Part shown: in pieces, positions 1 through 8,459 of the stretch
Layout: every line of letters begins with the position of its first letter
Numbering within the stretch: the first letter of the stretch is position 1
Assembly (NCBI RefSeq): GCF_020329435.1
Contig: NZ_JAGKJK010000003.1
Span: forward strand, 62,001-126,000
DNA from: Bradyrhizobium hereditatis
GTDB taxonomy: Bacteria > Pseudomonadota > Alphaproteobacteria > Rhizobiales > Xanthobacteraceae
Reading direction: 5' to 3'
DNA length: 64,000 bases
Program-made: the position numbers and the translations under genes
The notes under the pieces: generated by a model
What the model was told of the DNA's origin: nothing
Databases searched by the model: none
What the model saw: the letters and a program-made list of their open reading frames with translations, nothing else

Positions 1-63
1 CCTTGCGGCAAAAGCCGATTTCGCTTCTGTTATGGCCGCTCGCAAAGCTGGCAGGAGAACACG

Positions 64-969
64 GTGGCCGAGCCGGAGCTGGACGAAGTATTTAGCGAAG
101 ATATCACGGTGCCGGCGACGGATGGACATCCCCTGGCCGCGACGCTATTTCTTCCCCGCGGGACCAAGCGGCATGCTGTCCTGATCAACTCGGCGACCGC
201 CGTCCCCCGCAAGGTCTACCGGGGCTTTGCCGGCTACCTCGCCAAGCGCGGCTGCGCTGTGTTGACCTACGACTACCGCGGCACAGGCGATAGCCGGCGC
301 CAAGCGCGGGCCGGCACCAACCAGCCGAAATCGCTGGTCGGTTTCAGGGCTTCGATGTCGGACTGGGCCGCACAGGACATCACGGCGGCGGTCACCTGGA
401 TGCGCGAGCGCTACAAGGCGCTGCCTTTCTCCTATGTCGGGCATTCGTTTGGCGGCCAGGCGCTCGGCCTGTTGCCGAACAATTCGGAAGTCGCACGCGC
501 GCTGCTCATCGCCGCCCAGGCCGGCTACTGGAAACTGATGACGGCGCCGGAACGCTACCGCGTCTACGTCCTCTTGAATTTTGTCGGCCGCCCCCTCACC
601 CGCATGCTCGGCTACATGCCCGGCAAAGCCGGCCTCGGCATGGACCTGCCGAAGGATGCATTCCTGCAATGGACCGGTTGGGTGATGAGCCCGCGCTATC
701 TGTTCGACGATCCCAAACTCGACGCTCTGCAGAATTTCCAGAAATACCAGGGCGCGCTACGCGCGCTCTGCATGTCCGACGATCCCTGGGCGACGCGGCC
801 CGCGGTCGAACTGCTATGCTCGGGATTTACCGCGATCAAGCCCGAGATCGTCACCGTGACGCCGGCCGACGCCGGCGCCGCGAAGATCGGGCATATGGGA
901 TTTTTCAGGCCCGAGCACCGCAACACGCTATGGCGCGGCGCGGCGGAGTGGCTTGAGGCGGGGGAATAG
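64..969 (+). CDS. Alpha/beta hydrolase, serine aminopeptidase-like
   Basis: A 301-residue cytoplasmic alpha/beta-hydrolase with no signal peptide. The nucleophile elbow GHSFGG places the catalytic serine at residue 128. An early DYRGTGDS segment matches the strand-loop that follows the oxyanion region in S33-type hydrolases, and a late GHMGFFRPEH segment supplies the expected catalytic histidine. The start is GTG, chosen because AGGAG stands seven bases before it and no in-frame ATG fits. The substrate cannot be told from sequence. It stands alone, with an intergenic palindrome behind it. Confidence 0.85.
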   Translation: MAEPELDEVFSEDITVPATDGHPLAATLFLPRGTKRHAVLINSATAVPRKVYRGFAGYLAKRGCAVLTYDYRGTGDSRRQARAGTNQPKSLVGFRASMSDWAAQDITAAVTWMRERYKALPFSYVGHSFGGQALGLLPNNSEVARALLIAAQAGYWKLMTAPERYRVYVLLNFVGRPLTRMLGYMPGKAGLGMDLPKDAFLQWTGWVMSPRYLFDDPKLDALQNFQKYQGALRALCMSDDPWATRPAVELLCSGFTAIKPEIVTVTPADAGAAKIGHMGFFRPEHRNTLWRGAAEWLEAGE

Positions 970-1014
970 AGATTTCGCCGTCGTCTGAGAACGTCGATAT
1001 GCAGACGGGCCCAA

Positions 1015-1100
1015 CCGTCATTGCGAGGAGCAAAGCGACGAAGCAATCCATGTCTCCGCTTGCGGAGCTATGGATTGCTTCGCTGCGCTCGCAATGACGG
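1015..1100. repeat. Intergenic palindromic repeat (REP-like)
   Basis: Arms CCGTCATTGCGAG and CTCGCAATGACGG enclose a second pair of arms around GAAGCAATCCAT and ATGGATTGCTTC, so the 86 bases can fold into one long hairpin. Such elements recur between genes in Bradyrhizobium genomes. It lies between the hydrolase and a convergent gene and could serve as a terminator-like structure. Confidence 0.8.
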
Positions 1101-1124
1101 TGCGGGCGGCTTCCGCGCTTTTCG

Positions 1125-1475
1125 CTACACGCGCCTGAACGCGATCGCGCCGGCGAGCGAACGTGGCCGCGTGCGGACCGCGCCGCCATCGTTGCCGCTG
1201 TGCACGATCCACTGACCGTCGGGCGTTTGTCCCGTGATGATTCCGACATGATGCCGCCAGACAACGACGACGCCTATGCCGGGACCGCCGGCATTCATGC
1301 CTTCGCTCGCCCAAGAGCGTGCCAGCGCAAGGCGTCGATCTGATTTGCCGAGAAACTTGCTTAAGTAACTGCCACACCAGGCGTGTGCTCTATGTCCATG
1401 ATGCCGCGGACGCGCCTCGGCTTGATAGGAAAAAACGATCAGGACCGCCGAGGCAACCAGGAAGGGTTTCAGCAT
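1125..1475 (-). CDS. Secreted small protein, amidase/NlpC-P60-like fold suspected
   Basis: A 116-residue protein with a signal peptide (hydrophobic residues 4-17, cleavage expected after an AEA motif near residue 21). The mature part has WCGSYLSKF, which looks like a Cys in a catalytic position, and later WRHHVGIITG with a His, the spacing seen in small CHAP/NlpC-P60 (TIGR02594-like) cell-wall amidases. The family call is an inference from this Cys...His layout. Export to the periplasm is well supported. No operon partner. Confidence 0.6.
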   Translation of the reverse strand: MLKPFLVASAVLIVFSYQAEARPRHHGHRAHAWCGSYLSKFLGKSDRRLALARSWASEGMNAGGPGIGVVVVWRHHVGIITGQTPDGQWIVHSGNDGGAVRTRPRSLAGAIAFRRV

Positions 1476-1718
1476 AAGCTACTCCACGCTGATGGGATGG
1501 GCAGGTGCAAACGCGCCCCCAACAATTGTTCCTCGTAGATTGTTCCCGCATAGCTGCCATTTCGCATCATCTGAAAACGGTCCGGACCAACTCCGACGCC
1601 ATCGCGGATGTCGCTCACATCACGCGCTTCCGGGTCGCAGACGTCGATTGTTTCATCCTCATTGCGGAAACCAGTTCGCGCCTGCCGAATTAGCCAACAA
1701 CCAAACCAGAGGCCCTCG

Positions 1719-2309
1719 ATGCAAGCCATCAGCGACGCCGCGCATCTATGCATCGACATGCAGAATCTCTTCGCCAGAGGCGGCATTTGGGAAACGCCGT
1801 GGATGGAGCGCGTGCTGCCGGTCATCTCGGATATCTGCGCGCGCTATCGCGAGCGGACGATGTTTACGCGCTTCGTCACGCCGGAAAAGCCCGAGGACCG
1901 CCGCGGCCAATGGCAGATCTATTTCACGAAATGGCAGCGCGCCACGCGCGACAGTCTGCCGCCGAACGCGCTCGATCTGGTGCCTGAGCTCGCGCGCTAC
2001 ACGCCTCCGGCGCTCGTGGTCGACAAGCCTGCCTATTCGGCGTTCTTCGGCTCCAGGCTTGGCCACCTCTTGGTCGAGCGGCACGTCAGAACCGTGATCG
2101 TCTCGGGCGCAGAAACCGATGTGTGCGTACTCTCGACCGTGCTTAGTGCCGTCGATCTCGGCTTTCGGGTCATCATCGTACAGGACGCGCTGTGCAGTTC
2201 TTCCGACACCGGGCACGACGCGTTGATGACGATGTACCGGACGCGCTTCAGCGAGCAGATCGATCTGGTCAGTGCAGCGGAACTGTTTGACAGCTGGCGG
2301 CCGGACTAG
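1719..2309 (+). CDS. Isochorismatase-like cysteine hydrolase
   Basis: A 196-residue hydrolase of the isochorismatase superfamily. The triad is visible: Asp in CIDMQNLF near residue 13, Lys in VVDKPAYSAF near residue 103, and Cys in ETDVCVLSTV near residue 134. These enzymes hydrolyse isochorismate, nicotinamide or related amides; the substrate here is unknown. The open frame extends further upstream, but the residues before this ATG have no family likeness, so the ATG at 1719 is preferred. It precedes a flavodoxin-fold reductase on the same strand with an 81-base gap. Confidence 0.85.
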   Translation: MQAISDAAHLCIDMQNLFARGGIWETPWMERVLPVISDICARYRERTMFTRFVTPEKPEDRRGQWQIYFTKWQRATRDSLPPNALDLVPELARYTPPALVVDKPAYSAFFGSRLGHLLVERHVRTVIVSGAETDVCVLSTVLSAVDLGFRVIIVQDALCSSSDTGHDALMTMYRTRFSEQIDLVSAAELFDSWRPD

Positions 2310-2390
2310 ACGTGCGGGCCGGACAGGCGGAACTGCCGCTCCAGCTCCGGAGTTGATCTTTGGCCAGTCACATCAGGCGAGGATCGATCC

Positions 2391-3467
2391 ATGGCGGCGC
2401 CGGACATTCGCAAGGAAATGCCGCCCGTTAAATTGCCGCGCGGTGAATTCGAAAGACGCTATCGCAGCCGCTTCGTCGATCCTGCGTTCCAGCCGTTGCA
2501 ACGCGAACTCGACGCTATTGTCGCCGCCGCGTGGGACGCGTACAGCCATTCGCGCAAGGCCCCGCATACGCGCAAAGCAGGCCCGGGCTTTGCAGATCCG
2601 GAGTATGAAATCTCCGTCGACTGGCTCGCGGCGCGCGAGGCCATTCTCGAGGCGCAGCGGCGGCACGATGACGCTGCAGCGCCGCCGCGCATTCTCATCA
2701 TCAACGGTTCGGCGCGCAGCGAGCATACCTGTCCTGGCGAGACATCGAAGACATGGCGTCTGGTCAAGCTCGCCGAGCCGATCTTCGTCAAGATGGGATT
2801 TGCCGTCGACATTCTCGACCTGTCGCGACTGGCATCGGAATATGGCCGGCAGATTCATCCCTGCAAGTCCTGCGTCGCCACAGCGATACCGCTGTGTCAC
2901 TGGCCCTGCAGCTGCTATCCGAACTATTCGCTCGGGCAGACCGACGACTGGATGAACGAGATCTATCCGCTGTGGGTCGCAGCCCATGGCATCCTGATCG
3001 TGGCGCCGGTCAACTGGTATCACGTTCCCACACCGCTGAAGGCGATGATGGACCGTCTGGTCTGTGCCGACGGCGGAAATCCCGATCCGACCTCGACGCA
3101 CGGCAAGCATGCCGATCAAGCCAAGGCGTTGGAGCTGAAGGGCTGGCCCTACCCGCGGCATCTGGCGGGACGGCATTTTGGCCTTGTCGTGCACGGCGAC
3201 AGCGCGGGCGTGGAGACGCTACGCCGCTCGCTGTCGGACTGGCTCACCGACATGGCGTTGATCTCAGCCGGCCGCACCGCGGAAGCGGAGGGTTATGTCG
3301 GCTACATGGCGCCCTATGCCACCTCGCACGAGGCGCTCGACGAAGATCGCGAATTCCAGGAAGAAGTGCGCAATGCGGCCCGCGCGCTGGGCAATGCGGT
3401 GAAACTCGCGCGGGCGGGGAAGCTCGAGAATCCGGCGGCAGGGCTCGTAGAGCCTGATCCGAAGTAG
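2391..3467 (+). CDS. NAD(P)H-dependent FMN reductase / flavodoxin-fold protein
   Basis: A 358-residue protein. After a charged N-terminal region of about 100 residues comes a flavodoxin-like core: IINGSARSEHTCPGETSKTW is the FMN phosphate loop (near residues 103-122), followed by CKSCVATAIP and APVNWYHVPTPLKAMMDRL, the family block that contacts the flavin ring. It is longer than typical NADPH-dependent FMN reductases (about 190-250) because of the N-terminal extension, whose role is unknown. It is cytoplasmic. It may be cotranscribed with the isochorismatase-like gene upstream. Confidence 0.8.
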   Translation: MAAPDIRKEMPPVKLPRGEFERRYRSRFVDPAFQPLQRELDAIVAAAWDAYSHSRKAPHTRKAGPGFADPEYEISVDWLAAREAILEAQRRHDDAAAPPRILIINGSARSEHTCPGETSKTWRLVKLAEPIFVKMGFAVDILDLSRLASEYGRQIHPCKSCVATAIPLCHWPCSCYPNYSLGQTDDWMNEIYPLWVAAHGILIVAPVNWYHVPTPLKAMMDRLVCADGGNPDPTSTHGKHADQAKALELKGWPYPRHLAGRHFGLVVHGDSAGVETLRRSLSDWLTDMALISAGRTAEAEGYVGYMAPYATSHEALDEDREFQEEVRNAARALGNAVKLARAGKLENPAAGLVEPDPK

Positions 3468-3471
3468 CTGC

Positions 3472-3553
3472 GTAGGATGGGCGGAGCGAAAGCGATACCC
3501 ATCACCCATCCGCGCAGGGATTGACGGGTTTCGCTACGCTCCACCCATCCTAC
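3472..3553. repeat. Intergenic palindromic repeat, GTAGGATGGG type
   Basis: Outer arms GTAGGATGGGCGGAGCG and CGCTCCACCCATCCTAC with TTCGCT next to them form a long imperfect hairpin of about 82 bases just after the FMN reductase stop. A different sequence family from the repeat at 1015. Confidence 0.8.
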
Positions 3554-3564
3554 ACGCTGCCAGA

Positions 3565-3663
3565 CCTCATCCTGAGGAGCGCGGAACGCGCGTCTCGAAC
3601 GATGAATGGCACGAGCGGGGCCGCATGGTTCGAGACGCCGCTAACGCGGCTCCTCACCTGAGG
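3565..3663. repeat. Intergenic palindromic repeat, CCTCATCCTGAGGAG type
   Basis: Left arm CCTCATCCTGAGGAGCGC with CGTCTCGAAC pairs with GTTCGAGACG and CGGCTCCTCACCTGAGG. This is a third repeat family, directly behind the previous one. Together they fill the gap between two convergent genes. Confidence 0.75.
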
Positions 3664-3683
3664 GTTTAGCTTTCCCGCTGCTC

Positions 3684-4535
3684 TCACTTCCCATAACTAT
3701 AAAACCCCTGCCCGGTCTTGCGGCCGAGACGGCCGGCAGCAACCATTTCCTTCAACAGCGGCGCCGGACGATACTTGGGATCGTTGAAGCCCTCGTAGAA
3801 GACTTCCATCACCGAAAGCATCGTGTCGAGACCGATCATGTCGGCAAGCGCCAGCGGGCCGATCGGATGATTGCAGCCGAGCTTCATGCCGGCGTCGAGG
3901 TCCTCGGCGGTCGCAATACCTTCCTGAAGCGCGAAGATCGCCTCATTGATCATCGGGCAAAGAATGCGGTTGACCGCAAAGCCCGGGCTGTTCTTCGCCG
4001 TGATCGCGACCTTGCCTATTCGCTTTGCAAAGGCTTCCGCCTTGGCGTGCGTGTCATCAGACGTTTGCAGACCGCGGATCAATTCCAGAAGCGCCATCAG
4101 CGGCACCGGATTGAAGAAGTGCATGCCGATGAAGCGGTCCGGACGGTCGGTCGCGGCAGCAAGCTTGGTGATCGAGATCGACGAGGTATTGGTCGCGAGC
4201 AGCGCCTGCGGCCGCAGCTTCGGGCAAAGATCCTTCAGGATCTTGACCTTCAAATCCTCGTTCTCGGTTGCGGCCTCGATCACGAGATCGCAGGTGGAAA
4301 GCTTTGCAGTGTCCGTGGTCGTGGTGATGCGCGCAATCGCCGCCTGTCGGTCGGCATCGGTCATCTTCTGCTTGTTGACGAGCCGCTCCAGGCTGCCCGA
4401 GACAACCGACATGCCTCGGGTCAGCGCGGCATCGGCGATGTCGGTCATGACGACGGGTAGCCCCGCGGCGGCGCACACCTGCGCAATGCCGTTGCCCATC
4501 GTGCCCGCGCCGATAATGCCGATCTGCTCAATCAT
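3684..4535 (-). CDS. hbd: 3-hydroxybutyryl-CoA dehydrogenase
   Basis: A 283-residue protein, the usual length of the short 3-hydroxyacyl-CoA dehydrogenases. It oxidises (S)-3-hydroxybutyryl-CoA to acetoacetyl-CoA with NAD(P)+ or runs in reverse. The N-terminal Rossmann motif GAGTMGNGIAQ is at residues 9-19, the catalytic His lies in GMHFFNPVPLM, and the C-terminal domain contains DMIGLDTMLSVME. It could act in fatty-acid or polyhydroxybutyrate turnover; a PaaH-type role in phenylacetate degradation is possible but no paa gene is nearby. Confidence 0.92.
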   Translation of the reverse strand: MIEQIGIIGAGTMGNGIAQVCAAAGLPVVMTDIADAALTRGMSVVSGSLERLVNKQKMTDADRQAAIARITTTTDTAKLSTCDLVIEAATENEDLKVKILKDLCPKLRPQALLATNTSSISITKLAAATDRPDRFIGMHFFNPVPLMALLELIRGLQTSDDTHAKAEAFAKRIGKVAITAKNSPGFAVNRILCPMINEAIFALQEGIATAEDLDAGMKLGCNHPIGPLALADMIGLDTMLSVMEVFYEGFNDPKYRPAPLLKEMVAAGRLGRKTGQGFYSYGK

Positions 4536-4583
4536 TGTTCGCCTGCCTTTGTTTGAATACTGGGTACGTGATTATCAGTCCGC

Positions 4584-4653
4584 GTAGCCCGCATGAGCGA
4601 AGCGATATGCGGGGAAAGAAAGGTCCCGGATGTCGCTTCGCTCATCCGGGCTA
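4584..4653. repeat. Intergenic palindromic repeat, GTAGCCCG type
   Basis: GTAGCCCGCATGAGCGAAGCGA pairs with TCGCTTCGCTCATCCGGGCTAC across a short loop. A fourth repeat family in the first 5 kb, placed between gor and hbd. Confidence 0.8.
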
Positions 4654-4675
4654 CACACTAGATCTTCCAGCCGCC

Positions 4676-6061
4676 CTACTCCGCCGCCTCTTTCACATAC
4701 CGAGCGGCCGGCGTCCGCATCGTCACCAGCTCTTCCGCCGCGGTCGGATGCAGCGCAATGGTCGCGTCGAAATCGGCTTTCGTTGCCTTCATCTTTACCG
4801 CGATGGCGACTGCCTGGATGATTTCGGCGGCGGTGTCGCCGACGATGTGACAGCCGAGCACGCGGTCCGTCGTGCCGTCAACGACGAGCTTCATCATGAC
4901 GCGAGTGTCGCGGCCGGACATCGTCGCCTTGATGGGACGAAAATCGGTCTTGTAGATGTCGACACGGCTCACCAGCGCACGTGCCTGCGCTTCGGTGAGG
5001 CCGACGGTGCCGACTTCGGGTTGCGAGAACACCGCGGTGGGAATGCTGCTGTGGTCGACCTGAACGGGGCGCTTGCCGAACACGGTGTCGGCGAAGGCCT
5101 GGCCCTCGCGGATCGCCACCGGCGTCAAATTGAGGCGATGGGTGACATCGCCGATCGCATAGATGTTGTCGACGGAGGTCTTCGACCACTCGTCGACAGC
5201 AATGCCGCCATTCGCCGGATTGATGGCGACGCCGGCGTTCTCGAGCCCGAGATTGGCGACGTTCGGGTGCCGCCCGATCGCGAACATCACCTTCTCGGAG
5301 GCAATGCTGGAGCCGCTCGACAGATGCGTGGTGAATTCGTCGCCGTGCTTGTCCACCTTCTCGATGGTGCAGCCGGAGATGATGGTGATGCCCTGCTTCT
5401 CCATCTCGGCGCGCACATGCTTGCGGACGTCCTCGTCGAAGCCGCGCAGAATGTTGTCGCCGCGATAGACCACGGTCACGTCGGAGCCGAAGCCGGCAAA
5501 GATGCCGGCGAATTCCAGCGCGATATAACCGCCACCCTGGATCACGATGCGCTTGGGCAGTTCGGTCAGGTGAAACGCCTCGTTGGAGGAAATCACGTGC
5601 TCGATGCCGGGAATCTCGCGGCCGTGGTTGGGCGCTCCTCCCGTCGCAATCAGGATGTATTTCGCGGTGATCTTTTCGCCGGTCATCAGCCGCAGCGTGT
5701 GGGCGTCTTCCAGCATCGCACGGGTCTTCACAATGCGCGCGCCGCTCTTTTCGACATTAGCGGCGTAGATGCCTTCGAGGCGAGCGATCTCCTTGTCCTT
5801 GTTGGCGACCAGCGTCGGCCAATCGAACGAAAATTCGGGGATGGTCCAGCCGAAGCCCGCGGCGTCGGCAATCTCGTCGCGGACGTGGGAGCCGAGTACG
5901 AACAGCTTTTTCGGCACGCAGCCGCGGATCACGCAGGTGCCGCCCATCCGGTATTCTTCGGCGACCATGACCTTGGCGCCGTAGCCGGCGGCGATGCGGG
6001 CGGCGCGAACGCCGCCCGAACCACCGCCGATGACGAAGAGATCGACGTCGAACTCAGCCAT
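4676..6061 (-). CDS. gor: Glutathione-disulfide reductase
   Basis: A 461-residue flavoprotein that reduces glutathione disulfide with NADPH. The FAD motif GGGSGG is at residues 12-17. The redox-active pair is Cys43 and Cys48 in GGTCVIRGCVPKK, the form seen in plant, cyanobacterial and alphaproteobacterial enzymes rather than in E. coli. The second nucleotide-binding motif is GGGYIALEFAG, and the C-terminal HPTAAEE block carries the proton-relay His. The gap to the DUF2059 gene upstream on the same strand is only 33 bases, so the two are probably cotranscribed. Confidence 0.95.
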   Translation of the reverse strand: MAEFDVDLFVIGGGSGGVRAARIAAGYGAKVMVAEEYRMGGTCVIRGCVPKKLFVLGSHVRDEIADAAGFGWTIPEFSFDWPTLVANKDKEIARLEGIYAANVEKSGARIVKTRAMLEDAHTLRLMTGEKITAKYILIATGGAPNHGREIPGIEHVISSNEAFHLTELPKRIVIQGGGYIALEFAGIFAGFGSDVTVVYRGDNILRGFDEDVRKHVRAEMEKQGITIISGCTIEKVDKHGDEFTTHLSSGSSIASEKVMFAIGRHPNVANLGLENAGVAINPANGGIAVDEWSKTSVDNIYAIGDVTHRLNLTPVAIREGQAFADTVFGKRPVQVDHSSIPTAVFSQPEVGTVGLTEAQARALVSRVDIYKTDFRPIKATMSGRDTRVMMKLVVDGTTDRVLGCHIVGDTAAEIIQAVAIAVKMKATKADFDATIALHPTAAEELVTMRTPAARYVKEAAE

Positions 6062-6094
6062 ATCACCCCCGTCCGAAGTCGTGTTTAGGATGAA

Positions 6095-6634
6095 TCAAAT
6101 GTCCTTGCCGCGCTTCTTCATCTCGGCGCGGAACTGGCCGTTGATGACCTCGGCAAAGGCCTGCGCCCACTGATTCATATAGGACATGCTGAACTGAATG
6201 GCGCGTGGCTCGCTCGCGAGCAGCTTCTGGCCGAGCGGCGATTTGTAGAAGGTGACGAGGTCCTTCAGCTCCTGCTCGGTGAACTCGTTGGCGTAGACCT
6301 GCGCCATGCCGTCGCCGATTTCCTTCTCACGGCCGGCGAGCTTCTTGGCAACGATCACGGCGACCTCGTTGAGGTCTTTCTGATAGTTCAGATTGCTCTG
6401 CAACAGTACGTTCTTGGTCTGCTCGACGAGATTGGGAACGGCGTTAGCGTACATCGCGCTCGCGTTCTTCATCGCCAGGATCTCCTTGGCGGCGGCGATC
6501 GCCGCCGGCGAACCGGGCTTCAGTGCTTGCGTGGCTGCGGGCGCGTTTTTCTGCTGCGCGTCGGCCGGGACGGCGGTCAGCGCCAGTCCGACTGCAAGGC
6601 CGGCGGCCGACAAAATCCCTGAAAGGCTCTTCAT
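6095..6634 (-). CDS. Secreted DUF2059 protein
   Basis: A 179-residue protein with a clear signal peptide (cleavage near ADAQQK, residue 26). The mature part is an all-helical DUF2059 domain, recognisable by the FTEQELKDLVTFYKSPLGQKLL block. The function of the domain is unknown. It sits between rpiA and gor on the same strand with gaps of 24 and 33 bases, so rpiA-DUF2059-gor probably form one operon. Confidence 0.85.
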   Translation of the reverse strand: MKSLSGILSAAGLAVGLALTAVPADAQQKNAPAATQALKPGSPAAIAAAKEILAMKNASAMYANAVPNLVEQTKNVLLQSNLNYQKDLNEVAVIVAKKLAGREKEIGDGMAQVYANEFTEQELKDLVTFYKSPLGQKLLASEPRAIQFSMSYMNQWAQAFAEVINGQFRAEMKKRGKDI

Positions 6635-6658
6635 TCCAATTCTCCTCGATTACCGGCG

Positions 6659-7357
6659 TTACCGCCGCTCAACTACGCGAATTCCCTGGGCGCCTGCCAG
6701 GACGGCGGTGCTGGCCAGGCCAATGAACAACCCGTGTTCGACGACACCCGGGATCAGGCTCAACAGGCCCGCCAGACGCGGCGCATCCATGATGCGCCCC
6801 AGATGGGCATCGACAATCCAGTGGCCGCCATCGGTGACAAAAACGTGGCCGTCCTTGCCCTTGCGGAGCCCCATTTGCCCGGAAACGCCGCTTTGGGCAA
6901 ATGCCGCGGCCATGGCCCGTTGGGTTGCGGCCAGCCCGAACGGAATTACCTCCACAGGTAGGGGGAAACGGCCGAGAACATCGACCCACTTGGTATCGTC
7001 GGCAATCACGATCATGCGATCCGAAGCTGCCGCCACGATCTTCTCCCGCAGCAGCGCGCCGCCGCCGCCCTTGATCAGGTTGAGGGCGGAATCGACCTCG
7101 TCGGCGCCGTCGACAGTGAGATCAAGCCGGTCGACTTCATCGAGCGTGGTCAGGGGAATTTTGCAGGCTTCAGCCTGGGCGCGGGTCGCCTCCGACGTCG
7201 GCACGCCGATCACGCGCAACCCACCGGCAACGCGCTCGCCGAGCAGTTCGACAAAATGCTTGGCGGTCGAGCCGGTGCCGAGCCCGAGCTTCATACCGTC
7301 CTGCACCTGCTCCAGTGCCTGCGCCGCCGCCTGTCGTTTCAATTGGTCCATGTTCAC
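6659..7357 (-). CDS. rpiA: Ribose-5-phosphate isomerase A
   Basis: A 232-residue RpiA that interconverts ribose 5-phosphate and ribulose 5-phosphate in the pentose phosphate pathway. Diagnostic blocks are LGTGSTA (phosphate binding), TVDGADEVD (catalytic Asp) and [12 protein letters not shown] (catalytic Lys and Glu). The reading frame begins with GTG at 7357 with GGGAG 12 bases before it; an ATG two codons in (7351) is an alternative. Divergent from gph, so the 113 bases between them hold both promoters. Confidence 0.95.
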   Translation of the reverse strand: MNMDQLKRQAAAQALEQVQDGMKLGLGTGSTAKHFVELLGERVAGGLRVIGVPTSEATRAQAEACKIPLTTLDEVDRLDLTVDGADEVDSALNLIKGGGGALLREKIVAAASDRMIVIADDTKWVDVLGRFPLPVEVIPFGLAATQRAMAAAFAQSGVSGQMGLRKGKDGHVFVTDGGHWIVDAHLGRIMDAPRLAGLLSLIPGVVEHGLFIGLASTAVLAGAQGIRVVERR

Positions 7358-7470
7358 GTGCTGACGATGCTCCCAGGAATCCGCCGGTCCGCGGGCGCAT
7401 GTCTAGCGTCGTTTTCGCCTTGGGAATAGCGCCATGAGGACTTGCATGAGGCTCCGCCTGCCGCTAGCGA

Positions 7471-8172
7471 ATGCCGATGACCCCTGCCCGAATCGTTGTC
7501 TTCGACCTCGACGGCACCCTCGTCGACACCGCGCCCGACCTGATTGCCGCGCTCAATTACGTGCTCGACCGTGAGGGCCTGCCGCCCGTTCCCCTGAAAT
7601 CGGCACGAAACATGATCGGCGCCGGCGCACGAAAGCTGATCGAGCGCGGGCTTGAAGTGGATGGCCGCGTGGTTGGTACCGATGACCTCAACCGCCTCAC
7701 GAAGGATTTCATCGATTATTACGCTGCCCACATTGCGGACGCTTCGCGGCCGTTCGAGGGGCTGGAGGCAGCTCTCGACGAGCTTGCAGCACAGGGCTGC
7801 CGCCTAGCGGTGTGCACCAACAAGCTGGAATGGCTGTCGAAGCTGCTACTCGACCGACTGAGTCTGAGCGGACGATTCTCGGCCATTTGCGGCGCCGACA
7901 CTTTCGGCGTCTCCAAGCCTGACCCAATCATCCTGCAACAGACGGTGGCGCGGGCGGGAGGGACTCTTGGCGCCACCATCATGGTCGGCGACGCCGGGCC
8001 CGACGTCGGCGTGGCTCGGAGGGCGGGGGTTCCCGTAATCGGGGTCGAGTTCGGCTATACGGACGTGCCGATCGCCGAACTGAAGCCCGACCGGCTGATC
8101 GGCCATATGCGCGACCTACCGGCGGCAGTGGAAAGCCTCAGCAGGGGTTCCGTCTCGCTCCTAAACGCCTGA
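7471..8172 (+). CDS. gph: Phosphoglycolate phosphatase (HAD family)
   Basis: A 233-residue HAD hydrolase. Motif I is FDLDGTLVDTAPDL (nucleophile Asp at residue 11), motif II is CTNK, motif III contains KPDP and motif IV is VGDAGPD, in which Ala replaces the usual Ser. The CbbY/Gph-type cap follows motif I. Phosphoglycolate, formed by Rubisco oxygenation or DNA repair, is the expected substrate. It starts 113 bases from the divergent rpiA. Confidence 0.88.
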   Translation: MPMTPARIVVFDLDGTLVDTAPDLIAALNYVLDREGLPPVPLKSARNMIGAGARKLIERGLEVDGRVVGTDDLNRLTKDFIDYYAAHIADASRPFEGLEAALDELAAQGCRLAVCTNKLEWLSKLLLDRLSLSGRFSAICGADTFGVSKPDPIILQQTVARAGGTLGATIMVGDAGPDVGVARRAGVPVIGVEFGYTDVPIAELKPDRLIGHMRDLPAAVESLSRGSVSLLNA

Positions 8173-8459
8173 TTTATCTGATGTGTTTGGAAGGCTGATT
8201 TTTGCCATTAAACCATCTTTTAGGGATTTTCCCCGGAGCCGATGCGACGACCTCGCTCGGACCGGCTGCAAGACCCTGCTCTGTTGAAGTGCCCGCGCCC
8301 GAATTCCAGCCGGTCACGGTGCAGGTCCAGGTGGTCCGCAGTCCCCTCCCGACGAAGCGCTCAGCTAGTTGCCGATTGTGGGCGCCTCACAAGGTGCCTA
8401 GATTATGCTAACGAACGGCAGGCACAGGCAGCCCTTTACAAGGCGACAAGGCAGTTTGA
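8173..8459 (+). other. Leader region upstream of moaA, no gene seen
   Basis: The first 60 bases are AT-rich and promoter-like; the rest is GC-rich and could fold. An imperfect inverted repeat, GGCGCC and GGTGCC, lies near 8388-8404. A 25-codon frame beginning ATG at about 8406 overlaps the moaA start. I could not assign a tRNA, tmRNA, SRP RNA or molybdenum-cofactor riboswitch. Confidence 0.4.

Noticed and set aside
4535..6088. A 517-codon open frame on the plus strand
   Set aside because: It is the antisense of glutathione reductase; high GC keeps the opposite strand open. No family motifs.
8173..8459. tRNA, tmRNA, SRP RNA or molybdenum-cofactor riboswitch before moaA
   Set aside because: I could not align any conserved core of these RNAs with the sequence; described only as a leader.
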